The notes beneath the pieces were generated by a model, which had not been told where the DNA came from, ran no database searches, and saw nothing but the letters and a program-made list of their open reading frames with translations. From Nitrosospira sp. NpAV (GTDB taxonomy: Bacteria; Pseudomonadota; Gammaproteobacteria; Burkholderiales; Nitrosomonadaceae), in assembly GCF_000832065.1 (NCBI RefSeq), contig NZ_JXQM01000001.1, forward strand, positions 467,200-531,199: a DNA stretch of 64,000 nt, read 5' to 3'. A program made the position numbers and the translations under genes. This document shows positions 47,936-56,044 of the stretch, piece after piece. Positions within the stretch are counted from its first letter, which is position 1, and every line of letters starts with the position of its first letter.

Positions 47936-49282
47936 ATGAGAATTGATGGGAAGAAAATGTGGAAAACAGAAGGGCACATGAGCGCATCACTCCCAGCCAA
48001 ACGGTTCAAACAAAAAAAGAAAAATTGTTTGTACGCTAGAGTCGCGATGTTAGCGGCCCTAACGGCAAGTTCTCTGTCTTCGCTACCCGAGGCACTCGCT
48101 CTGAACGGTCTGGGTCACCCCGGGATGAGACCTAAGTGGGCCATTGATGACACCAGATGGTTTACCCTCGGCGCTGGTTTCCGCGGTTCGGGCGTGTGGG
48201 TGGAAAACCGGGACACGGGGGACTTCCGGGATCACTTCAGCATCGACAATGCCCGTGTCTTTCTCAACGGGCAGATCCATAAATATCTCAAATTCGAAAG
48301 CTATACCGAATGCATTTTCTGCAATAACACCCATCCGGGGGATAACCCCAAGATGTCCTATAATATTCTCGCCGCGATAGGAAAAGTCGAAATTAACCGT
48401 TATATCAATATTTGGGGCGGACGCATGCAGATACCGACAGAACGGGGAGAATTAAGCGGTCCTTTTCACCAGGCGACTCATGATGCCTTCAAGACGCCTT
48501 TTTTTCCGCAAGATTTCAGTACTAAATTTGGCAGCGGAGGCGCGGGCCGCTATGGCCACGATGACGGCGGCACTTTCTGGGGCAGCATTGAGCCAGGTTT
48601 CATCAAAGGTACGCTGGGTTATGCCGGAGGCGTGTATAGAGGCCTCCAGTCATCCACCCCGATGCATATGGGACCCAACCAGGGTAATAGTGTGTCGTGG
48701 GCCGGACGCCTGACTTACAATTTCCTGAATCCGGAAAAGAATCCAGGCTATTACACCCGCAGTACTTACTTTGGTAAAGCCGGAGACATTCTCGCGCTTG
48801 CGGTCGGCGCTTCGTATCAAAAAGACGGCGCCGGCTCATTCGCGAATCGCAGTGATTTCCTTGGTCTTGTCGGCGATGCCCTGTTTGAAAAAGTTCTGCC
48901 TAAAAATATGGGGGTATTCACCGTCAATGGGGAATATAAGCAATTTTATGCCAATTATTCCCCCTCGGCCTTTGCCGATCCGGACTGCTTTTGCATATTC
49001 GATGGAAAATCATGGACGGTTACCGGGCTTTATCTGATACCCGTCACGGTAGGGATAGGACAATTCCAGCCTTATGGAAGATTCACCAGTATTCAGCCTG
49101 ATCACAGCAGCAAGCGAGAGGAAATCGAGGCAGGCGTGAACTATATCATTGATGACTTTAAGATGCGTATTGCGGCGTATTACCAGCATGGCGATCTCCG
49201 CACCAAAGGCTCGAACTACGCACCAGATGTGGTCGGCGACAAAGTGGATGTTTTCAAATTATCATTCCAGCTGATGATGTAA
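47936..49282 (+). CDS. outer membrane porin (OprO/P-like)
   Basis: A 448-residue outer membrane beta-barrel protein. ATG 47936 is preceded by GGGAGATG; a long basic N region and a hydrophobic ARVAMLAALTASSLSSLPEALA form the signal peptide (cut near residue 56). The mature chain has alternating amphipathic strands (RWFTLGAGFRGSGVWVENRD, KYLKFESYTECIFCN, INIWGGRMQIPTERGE) and ends in a C-terminal Phe-rich strand (DVFKLSFQLMM), as porins do. It resembles phosphate-selective porin O/P-type proteins by layout, but the solute is unknown. Paired Cys at CIFCN and DCFCIF are unusual for porins. Stand-alone gene. Confidence 0.82.
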   Translation: MRIDGKKMWKTEGHMSASLPAKRFKQKKKNCLYARVAMLAALTASSLSSLPEALALNGLGHPGMRPKWAIDDTRWFTLGAGFRGSGVWVENRDTGDFRDHFSIDNARVFLNGQIHKYLKFESYTECIFCNNTHPGDNPKMSYNILAAIGKVEINRYINIWGGRMQIPTERGELSGPFHQATHDAFKTPFFPQDFSTKFGSGGAGRYGHDDGGTFWGSIEPGFIKGTLGYAGGVYRGLQSSTPMHMGPNQGNSVSWAGRLTYNFLNPEKNPGYYTRSTYFGKAGDILALAVGASYQKDGAGSFANRSDFLGLVGDALFEKVLPKNMGVFTVNGEYKQFYANYSPSAFADPDCFCIFDGKSWTVTGLYLIPVTVGIGQFQPYGRFTSIQPDHSSKREEIEAGVNYIIDDFKMRIAAYYQHGDLRTKGSNYAPDVVGDKVDVFKLSFQLMM

Positions 49283-49503
49283 AATTTGATTAATCTGGAT
49301 GAACACAAGTGTCCGCGAGATGGGAACGAGATTTAGATTCTCGAATTAAATTGCCGGGTTACACTACTGTATTTGAAATGAATCTCGACAGGCAATTTCC
49401 CGGACATGCGGGTATCCTTGCTGGGCAAGGATGCGGCGGAATTAACCGCAGTATTTTAGCAATGGTATTTAAACTCGCGAAATCTTGATGATCATTAAAG
49501 CGA

Positions 49504-49552
49504 CCCATCTTCCATTTCACCTCATGATGAATCGGTAATGAATGAAGATGGG
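49504..49552. terminator. possible bidirectional hairpin between convergent genes
   Basis: CCCATCTTCCATT pairs with AATGAAGATGGG with one bulge around a 23-base loop. It lies between the porin and the convergent propeller gene; no T-run is seen, so it is only a candidate. Confidence 0.4.
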
Positions 49553-49575
49553 CCGGGGATGGCGATGATTAAGAA

Positions 49576-50961
49576 TTAGCGAAGACCGCCTGCCGCGAAT
49601 ATGCCATGCGGTTGCACAAGGCCGTCGTTAGGCCCCCATACCTTGGTGACTGTATCCGTGGTGGTATCAATTTTGATCACGTACCCGGAAACCCAGCTTG
49701 CCACCAACAAGTAACGATTATCCGGAGTTGGGCTAATCGTGTGCGCGACGGTATACCCTCTGGGGAGCTCGAAACCCGGTTTGAGTCTTTTTATGAATCG
49801 CGGTTTATCTCGATTGGTTAAATCGAAAACCGAAATGAACCCATCATTCGCGAATGTATTGTCAAGCGTATCTTCTTCCGCAACATAGAGCTTGCCATTC
49901 ACTACAGCAATATCCGATGCTGAACGAAGGACGCCAGCACCATTGACATTATTGGTATGGTCGACAATTTTTTTGGCGGTTCCCGCCAAAGTATCGAGTA
50001 TCCATACACTGGGTGGGATGATTTTGTTTGTGGTTGACGGAGTGAGCGAGGTTTTATCGAATTGCATGGAGGCGGTAACCGCATATCGTTCGTCCAGCCA
50101 ATACACGAAGTGGGTTAAAGCCGCATGCCTTTTCTCATTGCCCAGCATGATCTGGCCTACCACCTGCAGCGCTCCGGTTTCCCGGTTGGATTTGTATACA
50201 TCAATCACACTGTTATCAAAGAAATACCCCGTTCCAAGGCCAACGGTGCCTGACCTGTTGAAATTCACGCCATGTGTCTGTTCCGTGTATCCAGGTATGA
50301 CGATAGGGTCCACACTCGCGAATTGATTCGTCTTGTGATTGATCACACGCACTCTGTCCGAAGTAAACTCCGTGAAATAAAGGAAATCCGAGTAAGGCAA
50401 TATCGTGGGACCATGAATCTGAGTTCCCCTGCCTATCATCCAGTTAGGAACAGCCTGGACGTCATTAACCGATTTGACAAACGGGAGTTCCGAAGGCGTG
50501 TTTGGGGTATCGACCGGCAACAATGAGTCCACTGTTAGCGAAGCCGAACCCGCATCCCAATTGATGCTGTTGACGTTCAGGGCGATAATGTAGGAAGGAT
50601 GATCCGGCGTGTTATCGGACGTTATATAAATCTTATTTCCTTCCGGCATCACCACCGTGTGCTGCAGAGGAAGATCTCCCGGCCAGCCGGGGATACTGGT
50701 TGGGTCCACTATTATTAGCTTGTCATTCTCATAGTTGAAGAGATAGATCACACGAGTGTGATAATCGATGGAGGTTGCTATCGGCTGCAGATAATTATTA
50801 TAAACATTTGGATATTGATAAGTGGGCAGTGGTTTCTCAGGATATTGAGAAGCTGACAGTGGTGCAGTTTCATCCATTGCACTGGCAGTACCCGCTGACA
50901 GCGTAAGCACGCATATGGCCGCTAATGGCACCAGGCGAGCTAGTTTCTTCGTTGAAATCAT
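49576..50961 (-). CDS. secreted beta-propeller (YVTN-like) protein
   Basis: A 461-residue exported protein. The ATG at 50961 has GAGGG in front and gives the signal peptide MISTKKLARLVPLAAICVLTLSAGTASA; the frame extends 22 codons upstream without need. The body is built of repeated four-strand units of the YVTN/40-residue propeller type (DKLIIVDPTSIPG, NKIYITSDN, FLYFTEFTSDRVRVINHKTN, ISVFDLTNRDKPRFIKRL, RYLLVASWVSGYVIKIDTTTDTVTKVWG). No catalytic or heme motif (no CxxCH) was found. Function unknown; similar propellers bind ligands or copper in the periplasm. No neighbour suggests a partner. Confidence 0.78.
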   Translation of the reverse strand: MISTKKLARLVPLAAICVLTLSAGTASAMDETAPLSASQYPEKPLPTYQYPNVYNNYLQPIATSIDYHTRVIYLFNYENDKLIIVDPTSIPGWPGDLPLQHTVVMPEGNKIYITSDNTPDHPSYIIALNVNSINWDAGSASLTVDSLLPVDTPNTPSELPFVKSVNDVQAVPNWMIGRGTQIHGPTILPYSDFLYFTEFTSDRVRVINHKTNQFASVDPIVIPGYTEQTHGVNFNRSGTVGLGTGYFFDNSVIDVYKSNRETGALQVVGQIMLGNEKRHAALTHFVYWLDERYAVTASMQFDKTSLTPSTTNKIIPPSVWILDTLAGTAKKIVDHTNNVNGAGVLRSASDIAVVNGKLYVAEEDTLDNTFANDGFISVFDLTNRDKPRFIKRLKPGFELPRGYTVAHTISPTPDNRYLLVASWVSGYVIKIDTTTDTVTKVWGPNDGLVQPHGIFAAGGLR

Positions 50962-51137
50962 TAGAAATCCCTCTTGCATGATATTGATAATAAAAATTCT
51001 TAATACGCCGGAATCACCATATTCCAACCGTTTAAGAAAACCGAATTGAAGAACACGCTACTTTTAATCCAAACAATCCCTGATCGACCTGATGTATCAC
51101 GATCGATCTCAGGCTCAACGCACCTACCTCCACTACA

Positions 51138-51158
51138 ACCCCACCTCAGGGGTGGGGT
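51138..51158. terminator. GC-rich hairpin downstream of the repeat protein
   Basis: ACCCCACC/GGTGGGGT arms around TCAGG, about 120 bases past the stop of the gene at 51276. It lacks a T-run; it may be a weak terminator or processing site. Confidence 0.35.
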
Positions 51159-51275
51159 ATTATTCATAATGGTTAGTCGTGGATATCTGGGCCAAAAAGA
51201 TTTAAGGCCCTTCTTCTTATGTATGCATACGCATGTTGACCTACAGGAGTCTGCCGCGGCTCCGTGAATGGCCCT

Positions 51276-51677
51276 TCATATCCGGGATATTTCCTGGCCG
51301 CCATACGTCAAATCTCCTTTTATCTTCCGTGTTTCCTCCAATTTAACGTGCTCATGTCCTGCATCGGAATCCGCTCTGACTCCGATCGAATGATCCTTCA
51401 TACTGGGGATTATTTTCTGGCCGCCATACGTCAAATCTCCTTTTATCTTCCGTGTTTCCTCCAATTTAATGTGCTCGTGGCCTGCATCGGAATCCACCCT
51501 GACCCTGACTGAATGACCCTTCATGCTTGGGACTATTGCTTGACCACCATACGTCAAGTCCCCTTTTATCTTCCGTGTTTCCTCCAATTTCATGTGCTCA
51601 TATCCTGCCTGAGCTCCGGTAATAGTCAGGAAGCTGAGCGTGCTGGTGATTAAAAATGCTTTATATGAAATATTCAT
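51276..51677 (-). CDS. small secreted protein of three 41-residue repeats
   Basis: A 133-residue protein of unknown function. The ATG at 51677 gives a signal peptide (MNISYKAFLITSTLSFLTITGAQA). The rest is three tandem 41-residue units with the core EHxKLEETRKIKGDLTYGGQ, followed in units 1 and 2 by an I-PSMK-HS-x-V-R-DSDAG segment. Unit 3 breaks after GGQEI: one base appears to be missing, so ATATCCCGGATATGA is read to an early TGA. If one base is restored, the frame continues with PDMKGHS as in the other units. The 123-base DNA repeats are nearly identical, which makes recombination or slippage likely. Highly charged, probably extracellular or periplasmic. Confidence 0.75.
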   Translation of the reverse strand: MNISYKAFLITSTLSFLTITGAQAGYEHMKLEETRKIKGDLTYGGQAIVPSMKGHSVRVRVDSDAGHEHIKLEETRKIKGDLTYGGQKIIPSMKDHSIGVRADSDAGHEHVKLEETRKIKGDLTYGGQEISRI

Positions 51678-52355
51678 GAAATCTCCTCTATATGACGTAG
51701 AAATTGAACACACACCAAATATCGATTCGCATACTTAATTTCTGCTACTTAAATGTCATAATCTGTGAGCATTAATTGCCGGAGCTATCGTTGAAAATTC
51801 CTGGAACCGCAGTTCGCATGAGACTGCAAGCTCTGTTATGACAGGAATTTCGACTTCGCTCTGTCGGTTCTTATTTTGTTTTTTTCTTATTCGTACTGCT
51901 TCCAGTACATCGATGCGCCTTACCCAGAACAGGGATTTCTTGGGCGCAAATTGAGTCTTCTCTGAAAAACCTATCCGATGGAGGTTTATATGGCTGAGAC
52001 TTTATTGAGCTCGGTGTTAAACTCGGGCCCCTTGATTGACCGGAGTATTTGAACACGCAGCAATCATGGCATAATCATATGACGACAATATGAAACTAAT
52101 CGAATTAAACCAAAGTTAATTTATCTTTGGCAAAGTCGTGCCGACATCGATTTGAAATTGGCACGATTTTCCATTATGCAGGCGTTCATACGTAGCCAAG
52201 GAATATTGCAGCGGTGCTATCTTCTCAAATGGGTGTTTTGGGTTGCAATCGCTGCGCTGTACTGTGTGAATTTACATCCGCGGGTGACAAGGTGCATAAT
52301 CGATAAAACCATACTATGCTTCTAATAATCTCAGAAGTTGGTGGAACGCTACCTC
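51678..52355. other. intergenic region, candidate small RNA
   Basis: The 5' side (to about 51720) is the promoter region of the repeat protein. At 52050-52077 a -35/-10 like pair (TTGAAC, CATAAT about 15 bases apart) precedes a terminator-like hairpin at 52136, which would make an RNA of roughly 90 bases. No gene is supported in the rest. Confidence 0.35.
52136..52170 (+). terminator. terminator-like hairpin with no upstream gene
   Basis: TCGTGCC (52136-52142) pairs with GGCACGA (52160-52166), extended by flanking A/T, then TTTT. The loop is 17 bases. It could end a small RNA starting near 52080. Confidence 0.55.
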
Positions 52356-53078
52356 ATGTATCCTTCCTCTCACATACCCATTCGTGTCCTGCTGATCGAC
52401 AGCCGCCAGATTGTTCTATGGGGATTGGAAAAACTCGTAAATAGCGAGTCTCCGCGCATGGAAATCGTCGGCAAGGCGAATAATGGCGCGGATGCCAAGC
52501 GGTTGGCGAGGGAGAATCAACCCGATATTGTTTTACTCGATCTGGACCTTGGTAGAGAAAAGGGCGTGGACCTTATTCCCGATTTATTGAAGGAAGGAAA
52601 TTTTCACATCATCATCTTTACCGAGATTCACGATCAGACCACTATCGACGTGGCTGTGTTCAATGGCGCGCGGGGCGTGGTATATAAAGAGGAACCTACG
52701 CAAACCATCCTCAAGGCCATCCAGAAAGTTCACGATGGCGAACTGTGGCTCGACCGGCGGACCACCGGACGTGTCTTTATCAACTTTTTACGGGCAGGCC
52801 AAAAGGTGCCTGTCGATCCGGTCGCGGGGAAGATCATTGCACTTACGCGTAAGGAACGCATGATCGTCAATGCTTTCGCGAATGAGGCGGGCGCATCGAA
52901 CAAAAAAATTGCTCGTACGCTGGACATCAGCGAACAGACCCTGCGGAACCATCTGACGTCCATTTTTAGCAAATTGGAGATCACTAATCGCTTTGATCTT
53001 TTCATGTTTGCCAAACTCCACCATCATCAGTTCAGGATGACTGGCACCCGAACTGAGTTTCCCGCAAACCATTTATAG
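52356..53078 (+). CDS. NarL/LuxR family response regulator
   Basis: A 240-residue two-domain regulator. Receiver domain (about 1-125) with IRVLLIDSRQIV, phosphoacceptor Asp in IVLLDLDLGREKG, and VVYKEEP at the Lys position; C-terminal helix-turn-helix (LTRKERMIVNAFANEAGASNKKIARTLDISEQTLRNHLTSIFSKLEI region). A spacer of about 30 residues lies between. No kinase gene is adjacent, so it is an orphan here. ATG 52356 was chosen over the in-frame TTG 52338 and GTG 52341 because the family start is close to the beta-1 strand. It precedes the mutagenesis cassette but has its own stop 34 bases before that promoter. Confidence 0.82.
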   Translation: MYPSSHIPIRVLLIDSRQIVLWGLEKLVNSESPRMEIVGKANNGADAKRLARENQPDIVLLDLDLGREKGVDLIPDLLKEGNFHIIIFTEIHDQTTIDVAVFNGARGVVYKEEPTQTILKAIQKVHDGELWLDRRTTGRVFINFLRAGQKVPVDPVAGKIIALTRKERMIVNAFANEAGASNKKIARTLDISEQTLRNHLTSIFSKLEITNRFDLFMFAKLHHHQFRMTGTRTEFPANHL

Positions 53079-53111
53079 TTGCAGGCAGCAGTCCTCTCCT
53101 TTTCAGTTGAC

Positions 53112-53154
53112 TTGAATAAAGAACAATTGTTCTCTATAATCAGAACAACCGTTC
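53112..53154 (+). promoter_or_regulatory. promoter with two LexA-like operators
   Basis: TTGAAT (53112-53117), 17-base spacer, TATAAT (53135-53140). A perfect palindrome GAACAATTGTTC (53121-53132) fills the spacer, and a second GAACAACCGTTC (53143-53154) lies over the start region; both fit GAAC-N4-GTTC. Their centres are 22 bases apart, two helical turns, so bound repressor dimers would face the same side and block the polymerase. The first start codon follows ten bases after the second operator. Confidence 0.82.
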
Positions 53155-53163
53155 TTGATATTT

Positions 53164-53793
53164 ATGACTATGCAACAGCTCGAAATTTCCTCTTATCTCG
53201 GCAAGCTGCAGGATTACTATGCCAGGGAAAACGTTATTCCTTCAATAACCGAATTGTCTGTGCTTTGGAACGGAAAGGCGCGTTCCTGGACCCATCAGAT
53301 CGTTCAGCGTTTGAAGGAAGAAGGCTTTCTTGAGAATGCGCCGGGTGGCCGGTCACGTCCCGGCCCCCGCTTTTTCGAGCGAACAGTCGGACATGCGGTT
53401 CGAGCGGGAATGCCTCAACAGGCCGCCGACATCCAGCCTGAATTGCTGCGCATCGATGATTATCTTATCGAGAAACCCTCCCAAACCATCCTGTTTCCCG
53501 TCAAAGGCGATTCGATGATTGATCTGGGGATATTCGAGGGCGATATGGTAATTATCGAACGTGGCAATTCCCCTTCATCCGGTCAAGTGGTATTGGCCAT
53601 CGTGGATAACGAATTCACGCTCAAAGTCCTGGCCAAGGATAAAAGAGGTTACTACCTCGAAGCGCGTAACCATGGCCGGGCGCAGGACTACCCGCCCATC
53701 CGGCCTGAGCAGGGATTGGAAATTTATGGGTTGTATGTGGGCCTCATTCGAAAAACCCGTACTTCCGGATACCCCCTCGGTTCCAATCGGTGA
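53164..53793 (+). CDS. lexA2: LexA-like autocleaving repressor (S24 family)
   Basis: A 209-residue SOS-type repressor, probably controlling its own operon. The N-terminal winged-helix DNA-binding domain (about 1-65; SITELSVLWNGKARSWTHQIVQRL) is followed by the self-cleavage site Ala81-Gly82 in RAGMPQ, the nucleophile Ser117 in KGDSMID, and the general base Lys154 in FTLKVL (numbering from ATG 53164). All are intact, so RecA-stimulated cleavage is expected. No clear ribosome site precedes the start; a second ATG lies at 53170. The DNA-binding helix differs from E. coli LexA, in line with the GAAC-N4-GTTC sites. Its stop overlaps the GTG of imuA (GTGA). Confidence 0.85.
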   Translation: MTMQQLEISSYLGKLQDYYARENVIPSITELSVLWNGKARSWTHQIVQRLKEEGFLENAPGGRSRPGPRFFERTVGHAVRAGMPQQAADIQPELLRIDDYLIEKPSQTILFPVKGDSMIDLGIFEGDMVIIERGNSPSSGQVVLAIVDNEFTLKVLAKDKRGYYLEARNHGRAQDYPPIRPEQGLEIYGLYVGLIRKTRTSGYPLGSNR

Positions 53794-54524
53794 TTGATGA
53801 AAACTCTTTCACCATGTCAACGCTTGCCTCTCCATCCTTACCCTTGGCACCGCTATCGCTTTTACAAATCGAAACGCAATTCCGGGACAGGATATGGCGA
53901 GGTGACATATCAGGATCTGCGCCCGATCTGGTCATTTCCAGTGGCTTCAATGAACTGGATAAAGCGTTGCCGGGGGGAGGATGGTCCCCTTGCAGTCTGA
54001 CGGAATTGCTGTTGCCGGCGGAAGGGCTGGGAGAAATTAGATTATTGAGTCCATCGCTTGAGCGGATCACGCGAAAGGGCAGGAATATTCTATTGGTGAG
54101 CCCGCCCCATATTCCCTATATGCCTGCGTGGGAAAATCTGAATATCGATAGCCGGCGCATTGTGATGATCAGGGTTGACAGTCCCATCGAGCGGTTATGG
54201 GTACTCGAACAAGGCATCAAAAGTGCCGCCTTTGGGGCCATCATTGGCTGGCTGCCCGGCATAAGCCAGCCAATGACGCGCAAGCTTCAAATCATTGTGC
54301 GGACTGCCGCCAGCCTGGTTTTTTTATTCAGGCCGGCGAGCGCACAATTTGAACCCTCCGCAGCCCCGCTAAGAATATTGCTCGGTTCAGTACGACAGCC
54401 TATGCTTTCCGTGCGCTTGCTGAAGCGCAGAGGTTCCCCGATTGACTTGCCCATTTACATCCCCCTGTCCGCCAGGCCTTTCCCCAGCTTCATGACTTCC
54501 TCGGCTACCTTAGCCCATGCGTGA
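53790..54524 (+). CDS. imuA: ImuA, RecA-like mutagenesis protein
   Basis: A 244-residue protein of the ImuA family, a RecA/SulA-like partner of ImuB and DnaE2 in damage-induced mutagenesis. Seen: FNELDKALPGGGWSPCSLTELLLP at the position where RecA has its Walker loop, but degenerate, with no GKT, so nucleotide use is doubtful; then LLVSPPHIPYMPAWENLNI, and the C-terminal region PLRILLGSVRQPMLSVRLLKRRG. GTG 53790 overlaps the repressor stop; an internal ATG at 53814 is an alternative start. Its own stop overlaps the imuB start (GTGA), so the cassette is translated in a chain. Confidence 0.85.
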   Translation: MIDENSFTMSTLASPSLPLAPLSLLQIETQFRDRIWRGDISGSAPDLVISSGFNELDKALPGGGWSPCSLTELLLPAEGLGEIRLLSPSLERITRKGRNILLVSPPHIPYMPAWENLNIDSRRIVMIRVDSPIERLWVLEQGIKSAAFGAIIGWLPGISQPMTRKLQIIVRTAASLVFLFRPASAQFEPSAAPLRILLGSVRQPMLSVRLLKRRGSPIDLPIYIPLSARPFPSFMTSSATLAHA

Positions 54525-56041
54525 ATGCAATGTTATGGATCGCTCTCCATTGCCCAACACTATCGCTTGACTGGATCGAGCGCCGGTTTCCTGTAGCGCT
54601 GATTCCCGCAATGGCGGCAACGATTCGCAAGGGAAATCAGGTTTACATCCGGCAAGCCAATAAGCCGGCACAACAGCAAGGTGTCGCGGCGCACCAGCCT
54701 CTGGCCACTGCCTTGTCTCTTTTTCCCGATCTGGTGGTGGTGGAACATGACCCGCATGAAGAAATGAAGGCATTGCGGGAAGCTGCGTATGCCGCGTTTC
54801 GTTTCACGCCCCATGTCGTCATGCAAGGCAGCGGGTTGATTACCGAAGTTTCCGCAAGCCTGAAATTGTTTGGCGGCTTGAAAAAATTATGCCGGCTACT
54901 CAACCAGGCAGTGGCCACGCAAGGCTTGCAACTCTGCGTGGGGATTGCTCCCACCGCCAAGGGGGCATGGCTGCTTGCGCAATCCGCTCCGCTGAAAACC
55001 GTCATCAATGGCGCGGGCTCCAGGTTCCGATCGTTGCTTGATTCCCTGCCTATTCACTTACTGGCATCGGCCCAGCCTTATCTTGAAGTCATTCGCGGCA
55101 TCGGCTGCAAGACATTGGCCGATTTACGGCAACTGCCTCGCGGCGGCCTGGCACGCCGGTTTGGCCCGGATCTCTTGATAGAACTGGATAGGGCCTGCGG
55201 CGACTTACCGGATCCGCAACAGTGGCTTGAGGTACCGGAATATTTTCAACAAAAAACGGAATTAATGAGCCAGGTTGAAAGTGTCGAGCTAATATGGGTT
55301 CCCGTGCAGCGGATGATCGGGCAAATGTGCGGCTGGCTGTCTTTGCGTCATGCCGCAGTCCTGGAATTCTCATTCATTTTGCATCACGAATATTCGCTGC
55401 GGCAGCCGCATAAATCCACGCCACTCCACATAAAACTTTCCGAACAAAGCGACGACGCGGAGCACCTGATGCTCTTGTTGCGTGAACGGCTAGGACGCAT
55501 GGAAATAGTGGCTCCGGTCTGCGGACTGGAATTGATAGCGAATCAAATAACGGCAGGGACGAATCCTCATCTGGAGCTATTCCCCACCTCGCAATCGGAG
55601 GCAACTTCACTGAACCGGTTTATCGAAAAAGTTTCTTCCCGCCTCGGGCCGCAAGCTATTACCGGTTTGAACGTTATCCCTGATCATCGGCCGGAATGCA
55701 GCCAGAGGTTTCGGCCTTTGGAAATGAGTAGGGAAAGTGACGCTTCATGCCGGAAAGCAGCTCCGTTGGCATCGATGTGTTCTTCGGTTCGTCCGGCATG
55801 GTTAATGGAGGCTCCGCTGGAACTGAAGGTGCAACGCCATCAGCCGGTCTATGGCTCGCCATTGAAATTGATTGCGGGACCGGAGCGGATCGAGGCGGGC
55901 TGGTGGGATGATGCGCCGGTCGCACGCGATTATTTTATTGCGGAAAATACGCTCGGCCAATTGCTATGGATCTACCGCGAACATAACTCGGCAGCAGGAA
56001 ACAATGGCAATGGCTGGTATTTGCAGGGACTTTTTGGATAA
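54521..56041 (+). CDS. imuB: ImuB, inactive Y-family polymerase-like protein
   Basis: A 506-residue relative of DinB-type polymerases that acts as an adaptor in ImuA-ImuB-DnaE2. The start MLWIALHCPTLSL lacks the first catalytic acidic pair of true Y polymerases, and where DinB has SIDEAYLD this protein reads ITEVSASLKLFGG, so catalysis is not expected. Conserved scaffold segments follow: IRGIGCKTLADLRQLPRGGLARRFG (helix-hairpin-helix), EYFQQKTELMSQVES (little finger). The C-terminal part (about 420-506; PAWLMEAPLEL, GPERIEAGWWDDAPVARDYFIAE) matches the ImuB tail that holds the beta-clamp and partner-binding region. GTG 54521 overlaps imuA; ATG 54530 is an alternative. Confidence 0.88.
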   Translation: MNAMLWIALHCPTLSLDWIERRFPVALIPAMAATIRKGNQVYIRQANKPAQQQGVAAHQPLATALSLFPDLVVVEHDPHEEMKALREAAYAAFRFTPHVVMQGSGLITEVSASLKLFGGLKKLCRLLNQAVATQGLQLCVGIAPTAKGAWLLAQSAPLKTVINGAGSRFRSLLDSLPIHLLASAQPYLEVIRGIGCKTLADLRQLPRGGLARRFGPDLLIELDRACGDLPDPQQWLEVPEYFQQKTELMSQVESVELIWVPVQRMIGQMCGWLSLRHAAVLEFSFILHHEYSLRQPHKSTPLHIKLSEQSDDAEHLMLLLRERLGRMEIVAPVCGLELIANQITAGTNPHLELFPTSQSEATSLNRFIEKVSSRLGPQAITGLNVIPDHRPECSQRFRPLEMSRESDASCRKAAPLASMCSSVRPAWLMEAPLELKVQRHQPVYGSPLKLIAGPERIEAGWWDDAPVARDYFIAENTLGQLLWIYREHNSAAGNNGNGWYLQGLFG

Positions 56042-56044
56042 ATC

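Noticed and set aside
51264..51512. + strand open frame with its own protein-level repeat
   Set aside because: The repetition comes from the DNA repeat of the real - strand gene; no ribosome site or signal.
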